Source: Aquilaria yunnanensis (lineage: Eukaryota > Streptophyta > Magnoliopsida > Malvales > Thymelaeaceae). Taken from it: a stretch of DNA of 64,000 nucleotides. Below are positions 26,701 to 38,219 of the stretch, in pieces. Numbering within the stretch: position 1 is the first letter of the stretch; each line of letters opens with the position of its first letter. The notes beneath the pieces were generated by a model. That model was not told the DNA's origin. It did no database searches and saw nothing but the letters and a program-made list of their open reading frames with translations. The translations under genes were made by a program, and so were the position numbers. The stretch lies in the NCBI GenBank assembly GCA_039654915.1, contig CM077599.1, positions 6,698,501-6,762,500 of the forward strand, given 5' to 3'.

Positions 26701-27518
26701 CCCACAACTCTTCCCCCTTCCCAAACAAGTCCTTAAATGGACTCATACAGCTATCCGACCTACAAAGCAACCCCAACAACTCATCTTCTCATCAGACCAA
26801 TCTCTTTAACCTAGGCTTCTTTTCCGGTGACAGCACGGTGGCGGCTGACAATATAGCTGGTTCCAGTTCCGACTTCCTGAGCTCTACCCAGTTCAACAAC
26901 AGTACCGTCTCGGGGACTGCTGGTCTGTCGTCTCTGTATAGCAACGCTTCATTGCAACAGAGTGAAAGCGCGGCTCCTAACATGTCCGCCACTGCCTTGC
27001 TCCAGAAGGCAGCTCAGATGGGTTCCACCACCAGAAGCAACACCGCAGCCGCTTCCATTCTCCGGGGCTTGACCACTCCTTTGTCCGGAAGCTCGACCAC
27101 CAAACCCGGCAGTCCACTATTTTCTGGTCCTTTCGGGGGAGAAACCCTAAGGGCCAGCCATGCAGACAGTGGTCACAGAAACAACAATAATCTGCAGGGC
27201 CTGATGAATTCGCTGTCAGATTTCAACGATGGACAAGACAGTGGAGCATTCGGTGGCTTTGGAAGTGGAGAGATGGGGCTGGATCAACAGGGTAGTGGGA
27301 ATGTGGGGTTTGGGGAGGTGAACGAGGCGAAGTTGTTGCATCAAGATCTGGCGGTGGGCATGGGCGGGTCGGACAAGTTGACGCTAGATTTTTTGGGCGT
27401 GGGAGGGATGGTGAGAAGAAGCGCGGGGGGAGGGGTGAGTTTGGGAGGTTTGGAGGCTCAGGTTGAGTCAAGTCGGTCGAGTCGGGCGTTTGGAATGGGG
27501 AGGAGCAAGTTCAGCTGA
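23725..27518 (+). CDS. IDD: IDD-A: INDETERMINATE DOMAIN C2H2 transcription factor
   Basis: Three exons: 23725-23875, 24065-24461, 26429-27518 (1638 nt, 545 aa). The start is ATG 23725; a TTG two codons upstream is not used. Basic stretch KKKRN near residue 43, then the ID domain. Finger 1 C72-C75-H88-H92; finger 2 C113-C118-H136-H141; finger 3 (C2HC) C148-C151-H164-C168; finger 4 (C2HC) C175-C177-H190-C194. Family C-terminal motifs: [14 protein letters not shown] at 368 and TLDFLGVG at 501; NLFNLGF is also shared with IDD-B. The long tail is Ser/Asn/Gly-rich. In known IDDs fingers 1-2 bind DNA, while fingers 3-4 and the tail contact SHR/SCR/DELLA-type GRAS proteins in the nucleus. It resembles the IDD7/IDD11/IDD2 end of the family, but I cannot fix an ortholog. 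Intron 1 is GC-AG; intron 2 is GT-AG and contains a MITE. Intact. Confidence 0.95.
23876..24064 (+). other. IDD-A intron 1 with GC-AG splice sites
   Basis: The reading frame requires exon 1 to end at 23875 (phase 1) and exon 2 to begin at 24065 after tttccag; this yields PGTP-NPDAEV, the normal IDD join. The intron then begins GCAAGT, the classic GC donor. The nearest GT, four bases downstream (23880), would shift frame and stop at about 24190. IDD-B has the same arrangement. Confidence 0.85.
25768..25956. repeat. Stowaway-like MITE in IDD-A intron 2
   Basis: 189 bp flanked by TA (25766-25767, 25957-25958). The ends are inverted: left ctccccatcccaaatttttt, right reverse complement ctatttgtattccaaattct. 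The interior is AT-rich and partly palindromic. A diverged relative lies at about 28600-28790. CTCCC..-type ends with TA duplication are typical of Tc1/mariner-derived Stowaway MITEs. Confidence 0.75.
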
Positions 27519-27815
27519 TGGCAGCGGATGCAGGTTAGGGCACGCATGAATCATGATGCGTACGTATAAATATATATATATATGTTCAATTACTTGGGAG
27601 GAAAAGAAAATACCAGAGAGGAAGACTGCTTGTCGTGATTATTGACCTTTTGACGTATTATAAGTGACTTGTTTCTCTGCCTTGCATAAGATAAGGCATT
27701 CGACCGTTATTTAGCTTCACTTATGACCTTATGAATCGATGGTTACATCAATATATACTCACTACCTGCATATAATAGTAGCACTCTGTCATATATTAAT
27801 GCTGGAAATAATTTA

Positions 27816-28157
27816 GATTCAGTTCATTTTAACTTAAAGTCAATTGTCTTCAAAATAAATTATTTTTATTTTTACATTTTTTTGTCCGGAACTAATTTTA
27901 ATTAAAAACTAATATTATGTAGTTACAATAATCCATTGAAAATACAATTTTTGTATTCTTACTAATTTTTTATATTTTTTTTAATTTAAGGCATTAAAAA
28001 ATAAAAATTCATAAAAATTTAGTAATATCATGAAAATTTATTTTTAAATGGATTATTGGATCTAAATAATATTGGCTTTCAAATAAAATTAATTTTAGAT
28101 AAAAAAGATGTACAAATAAAAATAAGTCAATTAACTTAAGTTAAAATGAATTGGCTC
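27816..28157. repeat. MITE, family P, copy 1 (3' flank of IDD-A)
   Basis: 342 bp with inverted ends (left gattcagttcattttaactt; right reverse complement gagccaattcattttaactt) and TTA on both sides (27813-27815, 28158-28160), as expected of PIF/Harbinger (Tourist-like) MITEs. It starts 298 bases after the IDD-A stop codon. Related copies lie at 59434-59766, downstream of IDD-B, and more diverged at about 45439-45808. Confidence 0.75.
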
Positions 28158-28969
28158 TTAATTTATAATTGAAGATCATGCAATTGATTCCTTACAATAC
28201 CTAATCCTAATAAAAAAAACATTTTCTTAATTTACATATCTACTAAGACATGCGGAATGTAATTTGTTAATGTATTTATAAGGTGGAAATGAGAAATGTT
28301 AGACCATCCACTATATATTCTCTTAACCCATACTACTTATTAGTTGAGCATCTAATTGAAGGACGTAACCAAAATTTTCCTCCTACCTCCCCATACTGTA
28401 ATTCCCTAGGCTTTATATATGTTTGACATGTTTTATTTTTCTTTTCTGAAAGGTATGTTTTAAATTTTATGTGAACATATATATAATATAAGTTTATAGA
28501 ATGCTGACTTACGTCAGGTAATAAAATGTTGCAAATGTAACCAAGTAATGGGTAGAATATAATAACCCAAATTCTTTGCACCGATTCATCTTTTGACTTA
28601 AAATTGACTTGAATCAATTTATATTAATATTTTTATGAAAATTACAAAAACTATATTTGAAAACTACAAGACTTATTGTTTTTAAATATAATTTTTTTTA
28701 AAAGTTAACAAATATTAATATAAATAAATTTAAATAAACTTAAGACAAAAAAACCGAAATGGTGCAAAGAACTTAGAGTGAGATAGTAATTAAGTAGGAC
28801 TATTAAGTAAGGAGACATTTTTTTTGTGATATTCAAAAGTATCATATAAGTGTATAAGGGAGAGATATATTATTATTATTATTATTATTATAAGTTAAGA
28901 AAAGGGACATTACAACTTTTTTTGAAGGATTGAATGACAATCGAATCAGATTTATTGTAGTATGATGTA
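28158..28969. other. AT-rich intergenic DNA with a Stowaway-like remnant
   Basis: About 28600-28790 resembles the intron MITE at 25768-25956 (shared taaataaatttaa-like core and a right end of caaagaacttagag). A (TAT)n run lies at 28869-28891. No gene. Confidence 0.5.
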
Positions 28970-29469
28970 GAATGTAAGAAAGTAAAAATTTGGAATGCCT
29001 GGCTTCCTAAAAAAATCAATATTCTTTTTTTTTTTTCTGGAGAGCAAGGCAAGAATGGCTTCATACAATGATGAATCCCGTAGCTCATGGCATTGCTGTG
29101 GAACAAGTGATTTGCCTAGTCTGTAATGCTGCAGATGAAAGTTTAAATCATTTGCTAGTTAACTGCCCGGCGGCTTCCTCGGTTTGGAGTCTGGTTGGTG
29201 CATGGTGGTAGATCAATTACTTATCAACATTGGATGTGCATGATATATTGAGTACAGATATTGGACAGTAGCTAAATGGAGAACAAAATAAAGCTTGGAA
29301 TGCAGTTGTCTGTACAACATTATGGGCAATTTGGAGAAGATGAAATGAGTTAGTCTTCAAGGGCAAGCAAAAAACTATCTATTAGGTGATAGGGGATATC
29401 CATGTGTTGTCTTTTATCTGGATAACTAGCAGGATAAAAGGTTAAAATTGAGTTGGGTTGAATGGTTAA
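28970..29469 (+). pseudogene. LINE remnant: RT zinc-binding (zf-RVT) region
   Basis: One frame from about 29038 reads WRARQEWL, then CLVCNAADESLNHLLVNCPA and later LWAIWRR, matching the order of the zinc-binding domain that ends plant LINE ORF2 proteins (C-x2-C...H-x4-C, then W-rich). The part before it (KIWNAWLPKKINI, near 28990) is separated by a T run that breaks the frame. Stops TAG and TGA occur inside. The remnant is 5'-truncated and interrupted at 29470 by a MITE; the 3' end probably resumes at 30319. Confidence 0.8.
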
Positions 29470-30318
29470 GGGCCTGTTTAGTTCTAAAAAGTTTTCTAAT
29501 TTTCTGGAAATTTTTCTAAAAATTGGAAAATGAAAAGAAAATATGTTTAGTGTGTAAGTTTTCTTTTTTCTATTTTATGAGAAAACAGTTTTCTATGTCA
29601 TGAAAAATTAGAAAACACCATTTCTACTGTTTTCTTAGTCTTCCATATCTAAAAAAGCATTTAAAATTATGGGTTTCTCTTGCTCGTTGTCGTCGCTACT
29701 GGACCTTTCACTTGTCACTTGCTTCACCAATCTCCTCACCATCGCCGCTTAAGTAGTTTTGTCGGAGTCTCCTTAGAGTTCAACTTCGTGGATGATGAAT
29801 TGACTCTCTTTTTCAATCGGCGAATCGGTGGCAATTATGGAGCTTGCAATCGGACCCTTCTCCTTCCTTCAAACAATTTCACTCATTATCAACAGTATGG
29901 TGAAACAAAAAGTGGTAAAGATGGTCGGCAACGTGCTATCAGGCAGTGAAAGACGATGATACTTCTGGAATGTTACGCTTTTGGAGAGCACAAAGATGGT
30001 GGCTCGGATGCAAGGGATTAAAAAGTTAAAGGCTTACGCGGCAAAGAGAAAAAAGTTAGGCCTGAATTTGAACTTTCTCCTTTTTACTTTTGAAGCTGAT
30101 AGAGTTAGGAAAATATTCATTTATAGTGCACAAAGTTTTCTTCAACTTTCAGTGAAGGCATTGGACTTTACTTATTTATGCATACACATAAAATCATTTT
30201 TACTTATTTTGAATAAGTAAATATGTTTTAAAACTGTATTTTAGAAAACTGTACATAGAAAATGAAAATTAAAAATAAAAATGAGAAGGAAAATTGTTTT
30301 CTACCAACAAATGCCACC
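29470..30318. mobile_element. Tourist/PIF-Harbinger-like element inside the LINE
   Basis: Left end gggcctgtttagttctaaa; right reverse complement ggtggcatttgttggtag, with TAA on both sides (29467-29469 and 30319-30321). 849 bp without a transposase. The outer parts are AT-rich and partly inverted (aaaagttttct / gaaaattgttttct), while 29690-29960 is richer in G and C and unrelated to the ends, possibly captured DNA. TIR similarity is imperfect, so the family assignment is tentative. Confidence 0.55.
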
Positions 30319-30470
30319 TAAGTATCCCTGAGCTTGCTATTGTTAATGCATTGTAGTATTCTATTAGAGAAGGGATGATAGTATGAGTAGAAAGGTGTAT
30401 TTACTAGGTCTAGCTCCATGTTAGAACTCTTGTCCCTGTTGTACATTTCATTTTCATTTCAATAAATAAA
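30319..30470 (+). mobile_element. Probable 3' end of the interrupted LINE
   Basis: Continues directly after the MITE and ends in repeated A-rich aataaataaatact. The T-rich stretch with tgtccctgttgtacatttca resembles a plant LINE 3' UTR. Confidence 0.4.
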
Positions 30471-30472
30471 TA

Positions 30473-31346
30473 CTTTCTCCGTTTCATATTCTTTACACTA
30501 CTTTTCTTTTTGGGTTGTCTCAAATGTTTTTCATTATTTCCTCTTTAAGTAAGTTTTAACAAGTAAAATGATAACTATACCCCTTATATTTTTCCTTTTT
30601 TCTTTTTCTTTTGTTTTTCCTCTCCTCCTTACACGAAAAGATCATGCCCAAAAGATTAAACAAACAATTGGAGATTATATCTCCAAAACATGAAAAAGAT
30701 GAATAGGCTAGGATTTGCCACAAAAAATTTCTGAAAAATAAAAAGAGGATCAAAAGCCAACATTTTGTGCCTGGGTGTGAAGAGGAGCGGCCGGCAGAGG
30801 TTACGAATCGATGGATCGAGAGGAGATCAGCAAGATCGATGGATCGAGGCTACCAATTGAGACAGATTGAGGTGGCAATGCTATGGATTGAGGCAGAGTG
30901 GAGGCAGAGGTTACAAATTGTCGGGGACAGAGGCGACAAAATGAAATCGAAGGAAAGATGACGGATCGAGGCACCGAATCTCTTAGATTTTTATGTTTTC
31001 TTCATTGTTTGGTTGATTGATCTTGTGGGTGTTCTTTATCCAGTTGGAAGAGGTGGTTAGAGGGAGAGACAATTAGAGGGAGAGGCAAAGAACAAGTTAG
31101 AGCTCTAAGTTAGAGGTGAAGGGCGTGAGGAGAGCGGGTAAGCAGGCAAGGATTGACGGGGAAGTGAGGAGTGAAGCTGAGGATGAGGGTGACAAAACAA
31201 CCTTTTTCCGGGGACGTGAAGACTTAATGGCAGAGGGAAAGAGGAAGGAGGGTTAGGAGTAAAATTGAAAAAAAAAATACATATTTTTATCATTTTTTGA
31301 TCTCCGTACAAACACAAATGAAACAAATAAAGCAGAATGAAAAGAG
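30473..31346. mobile_element. Large Stowaway-like element, copy 1
   Basis: Flanked by TA (30471-30472, 31347-31348). Its left arm (ctttctccgtttcatattct, then gggttgtctcaa, then agtaagttttaac) is collinear with the element at 40571-41260 (gggctgtccca, agtaagttttacc), and its right part has taaaattgaaaa..acatat as that one does. The interior (30760-31180) is G-rich with recurring gatggatcgag / cagaggttac words. The right end is decayed. No transposase. Confidence 0.6.
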
Positions 31347-31987
31347 TACTCACTGATACCTTAGCTACTACATGAAGGATCGACGATGGATAAAAGTAAC
31401 AATTAGATTCAAAAGCAGGGAGAAAAATGATGTACCGACTACGTACCGCAAGTCGTAGAATAGAATCTTGAAGAGTTGACTAATAGTTCCACCACCTGAC
31501 TCGGCAAATAAACCTCATCATCATTCTTTTCCCGACGTTATTATTTAAGTATCTTATTAGAGACAAAAACAGAGCGAATCATAAACAGGGAAATTATATT
31601 TGTCTGTGAATTTAATATTTATTTAATCGTATAATTATATATAGCAGTTCCTTTTCATAATTAATTGTATTATCCTCCTCAGTGACATGTCATATGGCGT
31701 GTGTGTGTGTGTGTTTATATATACAATGAGAATAAATTAGTCGACGATAAATAAATGGTGCAAGAATTTGTTCGGCTACCTAATACCTAACCTTAGGATT
31801 TTAGGATTAATTAATTGTGGGCAAGACCAAAGTAGTTGCTGAACATCAGGTCCCCGTTGTTGACATTCTGCAGGGACCTCTCTCATTATTTCTCGTTCTT
31901 TCCTAAGTTGACCCTTTGACTTCTACATGCTTCACGCATCAAATTGATATACATGCACGTACCCCAAATATATACATATATATATAT
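31347..31987. other. AT-rich intergenic DNA
   Basis: No gene or repeat beyond a (TG)n run near 31697-31713 and an AT run at about 31970-31987. Confidence 0.5.
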
Positions 31988-33380
31988 GGTTTAACATCAT
32001 TAGTCACCCTAAATTATTCTTATTTTGTTTAATCATTCTAAAACTTTTGATTATTGAATTTATCGTCCTCAAGGCTCAAACAGTCAAACTATTTAATTAA
32101 TTGTTACACTTGTCATTTTGTCGTTATATCAATCGCTAAAATGTGATGGGAATAGTGAGGAAAATGCATAATTAGTCCTAAAACTTAAAAATCTTTCTAC
32201 CTGAGTCTTAAAATTTTATGATTTTGTAATTCAGTTATAAAACTGTGAATATGTGTATACTTTCTTTAATTTCTCTCTTGATTTCTTTTAATTAAGCATA
32301 AATTTCTTGACTTTGATTTAATAAAATTTTTATAATTGAATTTTATTAAGTATTTATTCCAGTTTCTTTAAGTTTTTTTTCATTTTTTTCCTTCACTTCA
32401 AGTTTTAAGTCTTTTTCTTTTGAAGAATTTTTCTTTTATTTTCTCTTTCACTTTATAATAACATGAAGTTGAAATTATAACAAACTCAAACATAAACTTG
32501 ACCCATACATAAATATGGTGAAAAAAATAGAAAGATCGAAGGATAAAGAATAGCAATCTCAACAATATCTTGAAGGGATGAAAAAATGGTATGTAAATTC
32601 CTTAAGTCCCTTTATGAATTATATGTTAAATTCAAATAGGAGAAAAAAAATTTTCCAAATTCTTTTATGAATTATACAGTAAATCCAAAAGAATAAGATG
32701 GAATGAGCAAATTTTTTTTCTAAATTACTCTAACTATTAAAATTAAATGAACATTAATATGACTCAACAAAACATGCTTCTTTGTGAAAGGTTATTGTAG
32801 AAAATAAAAAAAGTAAGCAAAAGACAGAAAAAGCAAAACATTCACAAAAGGAATGCAGAAAAATAATAGGAAAATTGAAAAAACAAAATAATAAATAAAA
32901 GAAAAAGAAGTAGTAAGGATGAGGTAGCAATGAAAAATAAACAAGAATAAAATAAAAAAGATTTCAAAAGAAAAAGATTAAAAAATTGAATTGAAAGAAA
33001 AAAAAAAGAAAAAACTTAAAGAAACTGGAATGAATACTTAATTAAAATTAAATTATAAAAATTTTATTAAAGCAAAGTTAAGAAATTCATATTTAATTAG
33101 AAGAAACTAATAGAAAAATTAATGAGAGTATATGCATTTCACTAGTTTTATGACAGAACTAGAAAATCATAAAGTTTTAGAGTTCAGATAAAATATTTTT
33201 CTAAGTTTTAGGATTGACCAGGTATTTTTGCCCCATTCCATGACTTTTTAACAGTTGATATAATGACAGAATGATAAGTGGAATAATTAAATAGTTTGAG
33301 GATGATAGATGTGACAATTGATAGTTTTGGAATGATTAAATAAAATGAAAATGGTTTAGGGACAATCAATGATATTGGAA
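31988..33380. mobile_element. Long inverted-repeat (foldback-type) element
   Basis: The arms at about 31988-32430 and 32950-33380 are reverse complements for more than 400 bp. Examples: left tttaatcattctaaaac against right reverse complement tttaatcattccaaaac; the block aaaatttttataatt; and ttccagtttctttaagtttt. The central loop (about 32430-32950) is A-rich. No transposase and no convincing target duplication. Transcribed, it would fold into a long hairpin. It could be a non-autonomous Mutator-like or foldback element. Confidence 0.75.
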
Positions 33381-34300
33381 CACACACAAACACGTATATT
33401 CATCAAAATCTTAGTCCTCATAGTAATATGAAAACTCTATCCAATTTCACTTCAAGTTTGTCTAGTTTAAGGATATATTCTGAAAATTTGAATATCATTT
33501 AAAAAGTGAAAACGCCCACATTTTTATATTTAGTTGCATTTGCAAAATAGTCTCCAACAACCTCACTTTCCAACCCTTAAAGTTTTATAGAAATCATTTT
33601 CGTAGTTCTAAATTAGGTAGAATAAGAATTCACAAAGTATTTACATTTTATAATTTATTATATAGTCCACGAATTTTTAAAAAAATTTATAAAATACTTC
33701 CAAAATGTTTATCAAATTTATAAGTATGCCACTATTTTTAGAAAAGTAAAATTTAGCCGTTATATGAAAAGTTTAAGAAAAGTGACAAATGAAATGTACC
33801 AAACATCAAAAAGCTACATTTTTTCATGTTTTCTGATGTGTGAACCAAACACGTGGAAATTAAAATTATACTCCCTTCATCCCATATTCTTTACACTATT
33901 TAACTTTTTCGCTTAGTTTAACTTAAATTTATTCATATTAGTATTTATTCAAAAAAAAATTAAAAATATATATTTAGAAACTATTTGTCTTGATTTATCT
34001 TTCTTATATAAATTTTTTTCATTTATATACTAAAATATTGAAAATAAAAAATCATAAATTATTGAACCAAATGCGCCTAAAGAATACTACAATATACTTG
34101 TTTGAACATGGATAGTTTATTTAAGATGAAGCAAAGAAAATACTTGAAATCGATATACCTAGGTTTGACCATAGATCGGTTTGTTTCTATGAAAGTGAAC
34201 CTCAGTTAGGGAAGAATCCATAGGACCTAAGTAGTAACTAGCTAGTGTCCAATGATAAAAAGTGCCCCAATTTTATTACCCAGCTGTTGTTTCTAAGTTG
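33381..34300. other. Intergenic DNA with half of a Stowaway-like MITE
   Basis: 33870-33990 starts tactcccttcatcccatatt and continues like the left half of the Stowaway family, with no matching right half found. The remainder is AT-rich with no gene. Confidence 0.45.
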
Positions 34301-34545
34301 CACTACAAAGCTGATGCCAAATCATGACTGAAAATAGTTACTAAGTGTTTCAGTTGCTAATCAGTTGGAAGTTAAAAGGTTTTTTTTTCTTTTTGTGACT
34401 GATAGGCAATTGAAGATTTTAGTCATTTTTCGGTCAGAAATTTTTTAGAGATTTGATTTCAGTCACCCTTCAGTCATTTTTTTAGCTGTCAAATTTACCT
34501 CAGTCGCTTTCTCAGTAGTTAATTGATTTAGAAGTTTTGGATTTT

Positions 34546-36155
34546 TAGGGTTTTAATTTTTTTAGAGTTTAGAATATATATGTATTCATATTTTTTTATT
34601 TTAGGGTTTGAAATTTCTTTTAGGGTTTAGGGATATAGGATTAGGATTTAGGGTTTCTCACCTATCTATGAACGAGGGGAAGCGGGCAACCCACGTATGA
34701 GAGATCTGGTCCTTTCGGCTCTAATTCTTTCTAAAATCAAGCGGACTGGGATGGGAATGGATCAGTGGGTAGGAGCCCTTAATAGAGTGACGATGAAATA
34801 GTCTGTTTTAGGGCGAAGGGAAGACCTTAGAAAATAAAGAATACATTTGACTCAACCCCGTGTTTTTAGGCATCGACCTGCTTTTATGTTAAGACGAGCC
34901 TTGAAAAAGCCGCCTATTTTTGATTCGTTTCTCCGAATGAAAAACTTTAGAATTGTGGCTTGTCTATTAGTGGAAATGGGCTTTTAAGGGATTGGGGTAT
35001 TGGACATAGATTTAGGGTTTAGGATTTTTCTTTAAGGTTTAAGGTTCGAAATTAGTATAGGGTTAGGCATATTAATTGAATCAATTTAATATTAGGGTTT
35101 TGGGATTTATTTTAGGATTAATTTAGATCTTTTTTATTATTTAGGGTTTGAGAATTTTTTTAGGGTTTAGGCATTTATATAGAATTAGTATGCTTTAAGG
35201 GTATTTAATTAAGTATTAGGGTATTGAAATTTAAGGTATGAAATTTGCATTTAGGGTTAATGGTATAGATTAAGTTTAGGATTTAGGGTTAATGGTATAA
35301 ATTAGGTTTAGCATTTAGGGTTTAATTAGGGCTTTGGGTTGAATTAGGATTTAGTGTTTAATTAGGGTTTGTATTTAGGGTTTAGGGTTTAATTAGGCCT
35401 TGTATTTAGGGGTTAGAGTCTTAGGGTTAATGGTAGTTAGATTTAAGGTTTAGGGTTTAATTAATAGGGTTTGTATTTAAGGTTTAGGGTTAATGGTAGT
35501 TAGGTTTAGAGTTTAGGGTTTAATTAATGTTCGTATTTAAGGTATAGGATATAATTAGGGTTTAGGGTTTAATTAGGGTTTGTATTTAAGGTTTAGAGTT
35601 TAGGATTAATGGTAGTTAGGGTTAGGGTTTAGGGTTAATGGTAGTTAGGTTTAGGATTTATGGTTTAATTAGGGTTTAAATTTTAATTAGGGTTTGTATT
35701 TAGGGTTTAAGGTATAATTAGGGTTTAGGGTTTAATTAGGTTTGTATGTAGGGTTTAGAGTTTATGATTAATTGTAGTTAGGGTTAGGGTTTATGGTATA
35801 ATTAATAGGGTTTGTATTTAGGGTTTAGGGTTAGTGATAGTTAGGTTTAGGGTTTAAGGTTTAATTAGGGTTTAGGTTTTAATTAGGGTTCGCATTTAGA
35901 GTTTAGGGTATAATTAGGGTTTATATTTAAGAGAGTTTAGGGTGTAATTAGGGTTTAATTAATTGGGTTTGTATTTAGGGTTTAGAGTTTAGGGTTAATG
36001 GTAGTTAGATTTTGGGTTTAATTTGGGTTTAGGTTTTAATTAAGGTTTTTATTTAGGGTTTGGTGTATAATTAGGGTTTAGGGTTTAATTAGGGTTTGTA
36101 TTTAAGATTTATAGTTTAGGATTAATGGTAGTTAGTGTTAGAGTTTAGGGTTTAA
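34546..36155 (+). repeat. Interstitial telomere-like (TTTAGGG) degenerate array
   Basis: Dozens of ttaggg / tttaggg words, all in the same orientation, interrupted at 34665-34990. A longer unit is visible: the phrase ggttaatggtagttag or a close variant recurs at least eight times between about 35424 and 36135, together with gggtttgtatttaggg and gggtttaattaggg. It is therefore a higher-order, diverged array rather than a pure telomere tract. Confidence 0.88.
34665..34990. other. GC-richer segment of foreign composition within the array
   Basis: About 325 bases without any TTTAGGG words and with clearly more G and C than the surroundings (for example gaggggaagcgggcaaccca, near 34673). No intact ORF. 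Its texture recalls organelle DNA, but I cannot confirm an origin. Confidence 0.4.
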
Positions 36156-36539
36156 TTTTAATTTCTTGAACTTATGTGATATAATTTCTTTATTAATTTT
36201 AATTTTTAAAATTATATATATGGAGAAAATTTCCTGAACTTATATATATTTATGATTGTACCACATAAGTAATTATATTCATGGATGTACACATACACAC
36301 ACACACACATATTCATGATTGTTCCATATATATAATTATATTTGCATATACATATATTTATATTTATATTTGTATCTATGAAAAATCATGAACATAGCAA
36401 CTAAATTTTTACTGCACTCATGTATGGGATGATTGTATTCGTCTGGCTTTTGCGACTGACTTTGTTAGTCAAGGTTCAGTCGCTAAATAGTCGGAATAAA
36501 AAAGGTTCAGTCGGATTACAGTTGAAGTTCAATCGCTCC

Positions 36540-36935
36540 AACTACTTTCTTTTTACTTCCCTTATTCTTTACCTAGTTGTCTCACCCATTTCAAACCCAA
36601 CACTCTCACTCATCTCTGTCCTTCATCTCTCTCAACCCTTTTGCTTTCATCTTACTCTCGTCTCTTACTCTCATCTCACATCTCCATCAGCCAGTTCGCT
36701 ACACCCATCGCATCACTGTTTGTTCACCTTGCTGGTCTGCCATTCGTCATCTCCACCCAAATCGCCGTCTGCTTTGGCCATTTCTTGCCTCACCATCATC
36801 CGCCTTGGTCTCCTCCTCGACCTCGCCACCGTCCACTTCTATCTTGTTGGAACACTACTGTCTGCTTTCGCCTCATCCTCTACCTCAGTCTCCTTGGCCT
36901 CCTCCGCCTCATTTACGTTAGTCTTCTCCATATCT
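36540..36935 (+). other. C/T-rich segment in the CACTA interior, possibly captured
   Basis: Open in all three forward frames for 98-174 codons because it is C/T-rich and poor in stops. The products are Ser/Pro/Leu-rich low-complexity and no domain is recognised. The composition differs from both the array and the subterminal regions, so it may be a gene fragment or leader picked up by the element. Not called as a gene. Confidence 0.3.
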
Positions 36936-37488
36936 GAGTTTTAAAATTATGATTTTTGAATTATTGTATTAAAGTTTTTGAATTGTTCTCTGGGTCTAAT
37001 TTTTGAATTTTTTTAATTTTATATTTTGGTATGTATGTTGACTTTTATATTAATGTAAATGTGTTTTATTTAAAGTTTAATTTCATCATTTTGTTTATTT
37101 CATTATTAATATTTAAAATAAGATAATATTCACAGAAATTTACTGAAATTATCAATTAAATAAAAAATGAAATAATTAATTAATTAAATTAAATAATATT
37201 AATTAAACAATAATTATATTACATAGTAATGTTTTTTGTTTGAAAAATAAAAATATTAGTATAGCAACTGAACATGGTAGTCACCAATATAGCGACTGAA
37301 TGAGTCAGTCTCAACCCACAATATTCTCAACTAATTTTTGACTGAAAGTTTTAGTCACTTTTTGCAGTCAAGATTCAGTCGCGATAAAATTGTGACTTGA
37401 AAAAATGTGACTACTATCTGTAGTAGCAAAGCAGTCGCTTTTAGCCAGTATCATGACTAAAATGCAATTTTGCATCTGTTTTGTAGTG

Positions 37489-38219
37489 TTACTAGTAGTT
37501 TATTTATATATCAACCGCATATAAACTACCCAGCTTTTCCTATCTTAGCTAGTAAAGGTAAGACATCGCTTTAATTGAGACGAGTTCAATGCGTATGAGT
37601 GGTTCTTCTACACATGAACTTGCCAAACAAGTTATCCAATTATAGCTTGACATCCTCTAAGTTTCTTAACGCAGAAAACTTACCCCAAAACTTTCCTCAA
37701 AACTTTTTATAATTAAATATTATATTTATATATACTTCTGATTATCCAAAAAAAAATATAAGCTATCCTAAGAAACATAAAATAGGAGCAGGAGAGGGAA
37801 AATGGCTTGTTGAAAATATGCTATATTTGAAAGCACCTTCGAAGTGACATATGGAATTTTCATTTTATAATAATTTTTATAGAAATATATGAATTAAGTA
37901 TGAAACTTAATATATGAATCAATTCAAAAAAATTAATTTGTTATATCATATAATGAGCATATGATTCTCTTTGACTATTGTCTTTATTTGAGGATTAAAT
38001 ATTTTTGAATTATCTTTTCTAACCTTACTTTAAGTGATTACTTGTTTAAAATATCATATGGGGGATTGAATTAATGAAAATGGGGCAATAGTTTGATGAC
38101 TTTTTAGGTTGAGCCTAAAGCTTGTATTCTTCGTAAAAAAATTCAGAGAAACATAGGCAATGTTTCAGCAACCTCGCTTCCAATTGCCCCCGTGCCAGTG
38201 TAATCCCTCCACCATGCAG
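37489..38219. other. AT-rich intergenic DNA
   Basis: No gene, repeat or regulatory site recognised. Confidence 0.5.

Larger units (their letters stand above)
34301..37488. mobile_element. Non-autonomous CACTA (En/Spm-like) element
   Basis: The left end reads CACTACAAAGCTGATGC and the reverse complement of the right end CACTACAAAACAGATGC. Subterminal regions (34340-34530, 36440-36540, 37255-37450) are packed with tcagtcgc / gcgactga words in both orientations, the arrangement to which En/Spm-type transposases bind. The flanking trinucleotides are ttg and tta, an imperfect 3-bp duplication. The 3188-bp interior contains no transposase; it holds a degenerate telomere-like array and two GC-richer segments (34665-34990 and about 36540-36935). 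Confidence 0.8.

Noticed and set aside
34546..36155. True chromosome end or fusion point
   Set aside because: The array is degenerate, has a longer unit, and lies inside CACTA ends with ordinary DNA on both sides.
36420..36944. 174-codon plus-strand ORF as a gene
   Set aside because: Low-complexity Ser/Leu frame in C/T-rich DNA, open in all three forward frames, inside a transposon, no domain.
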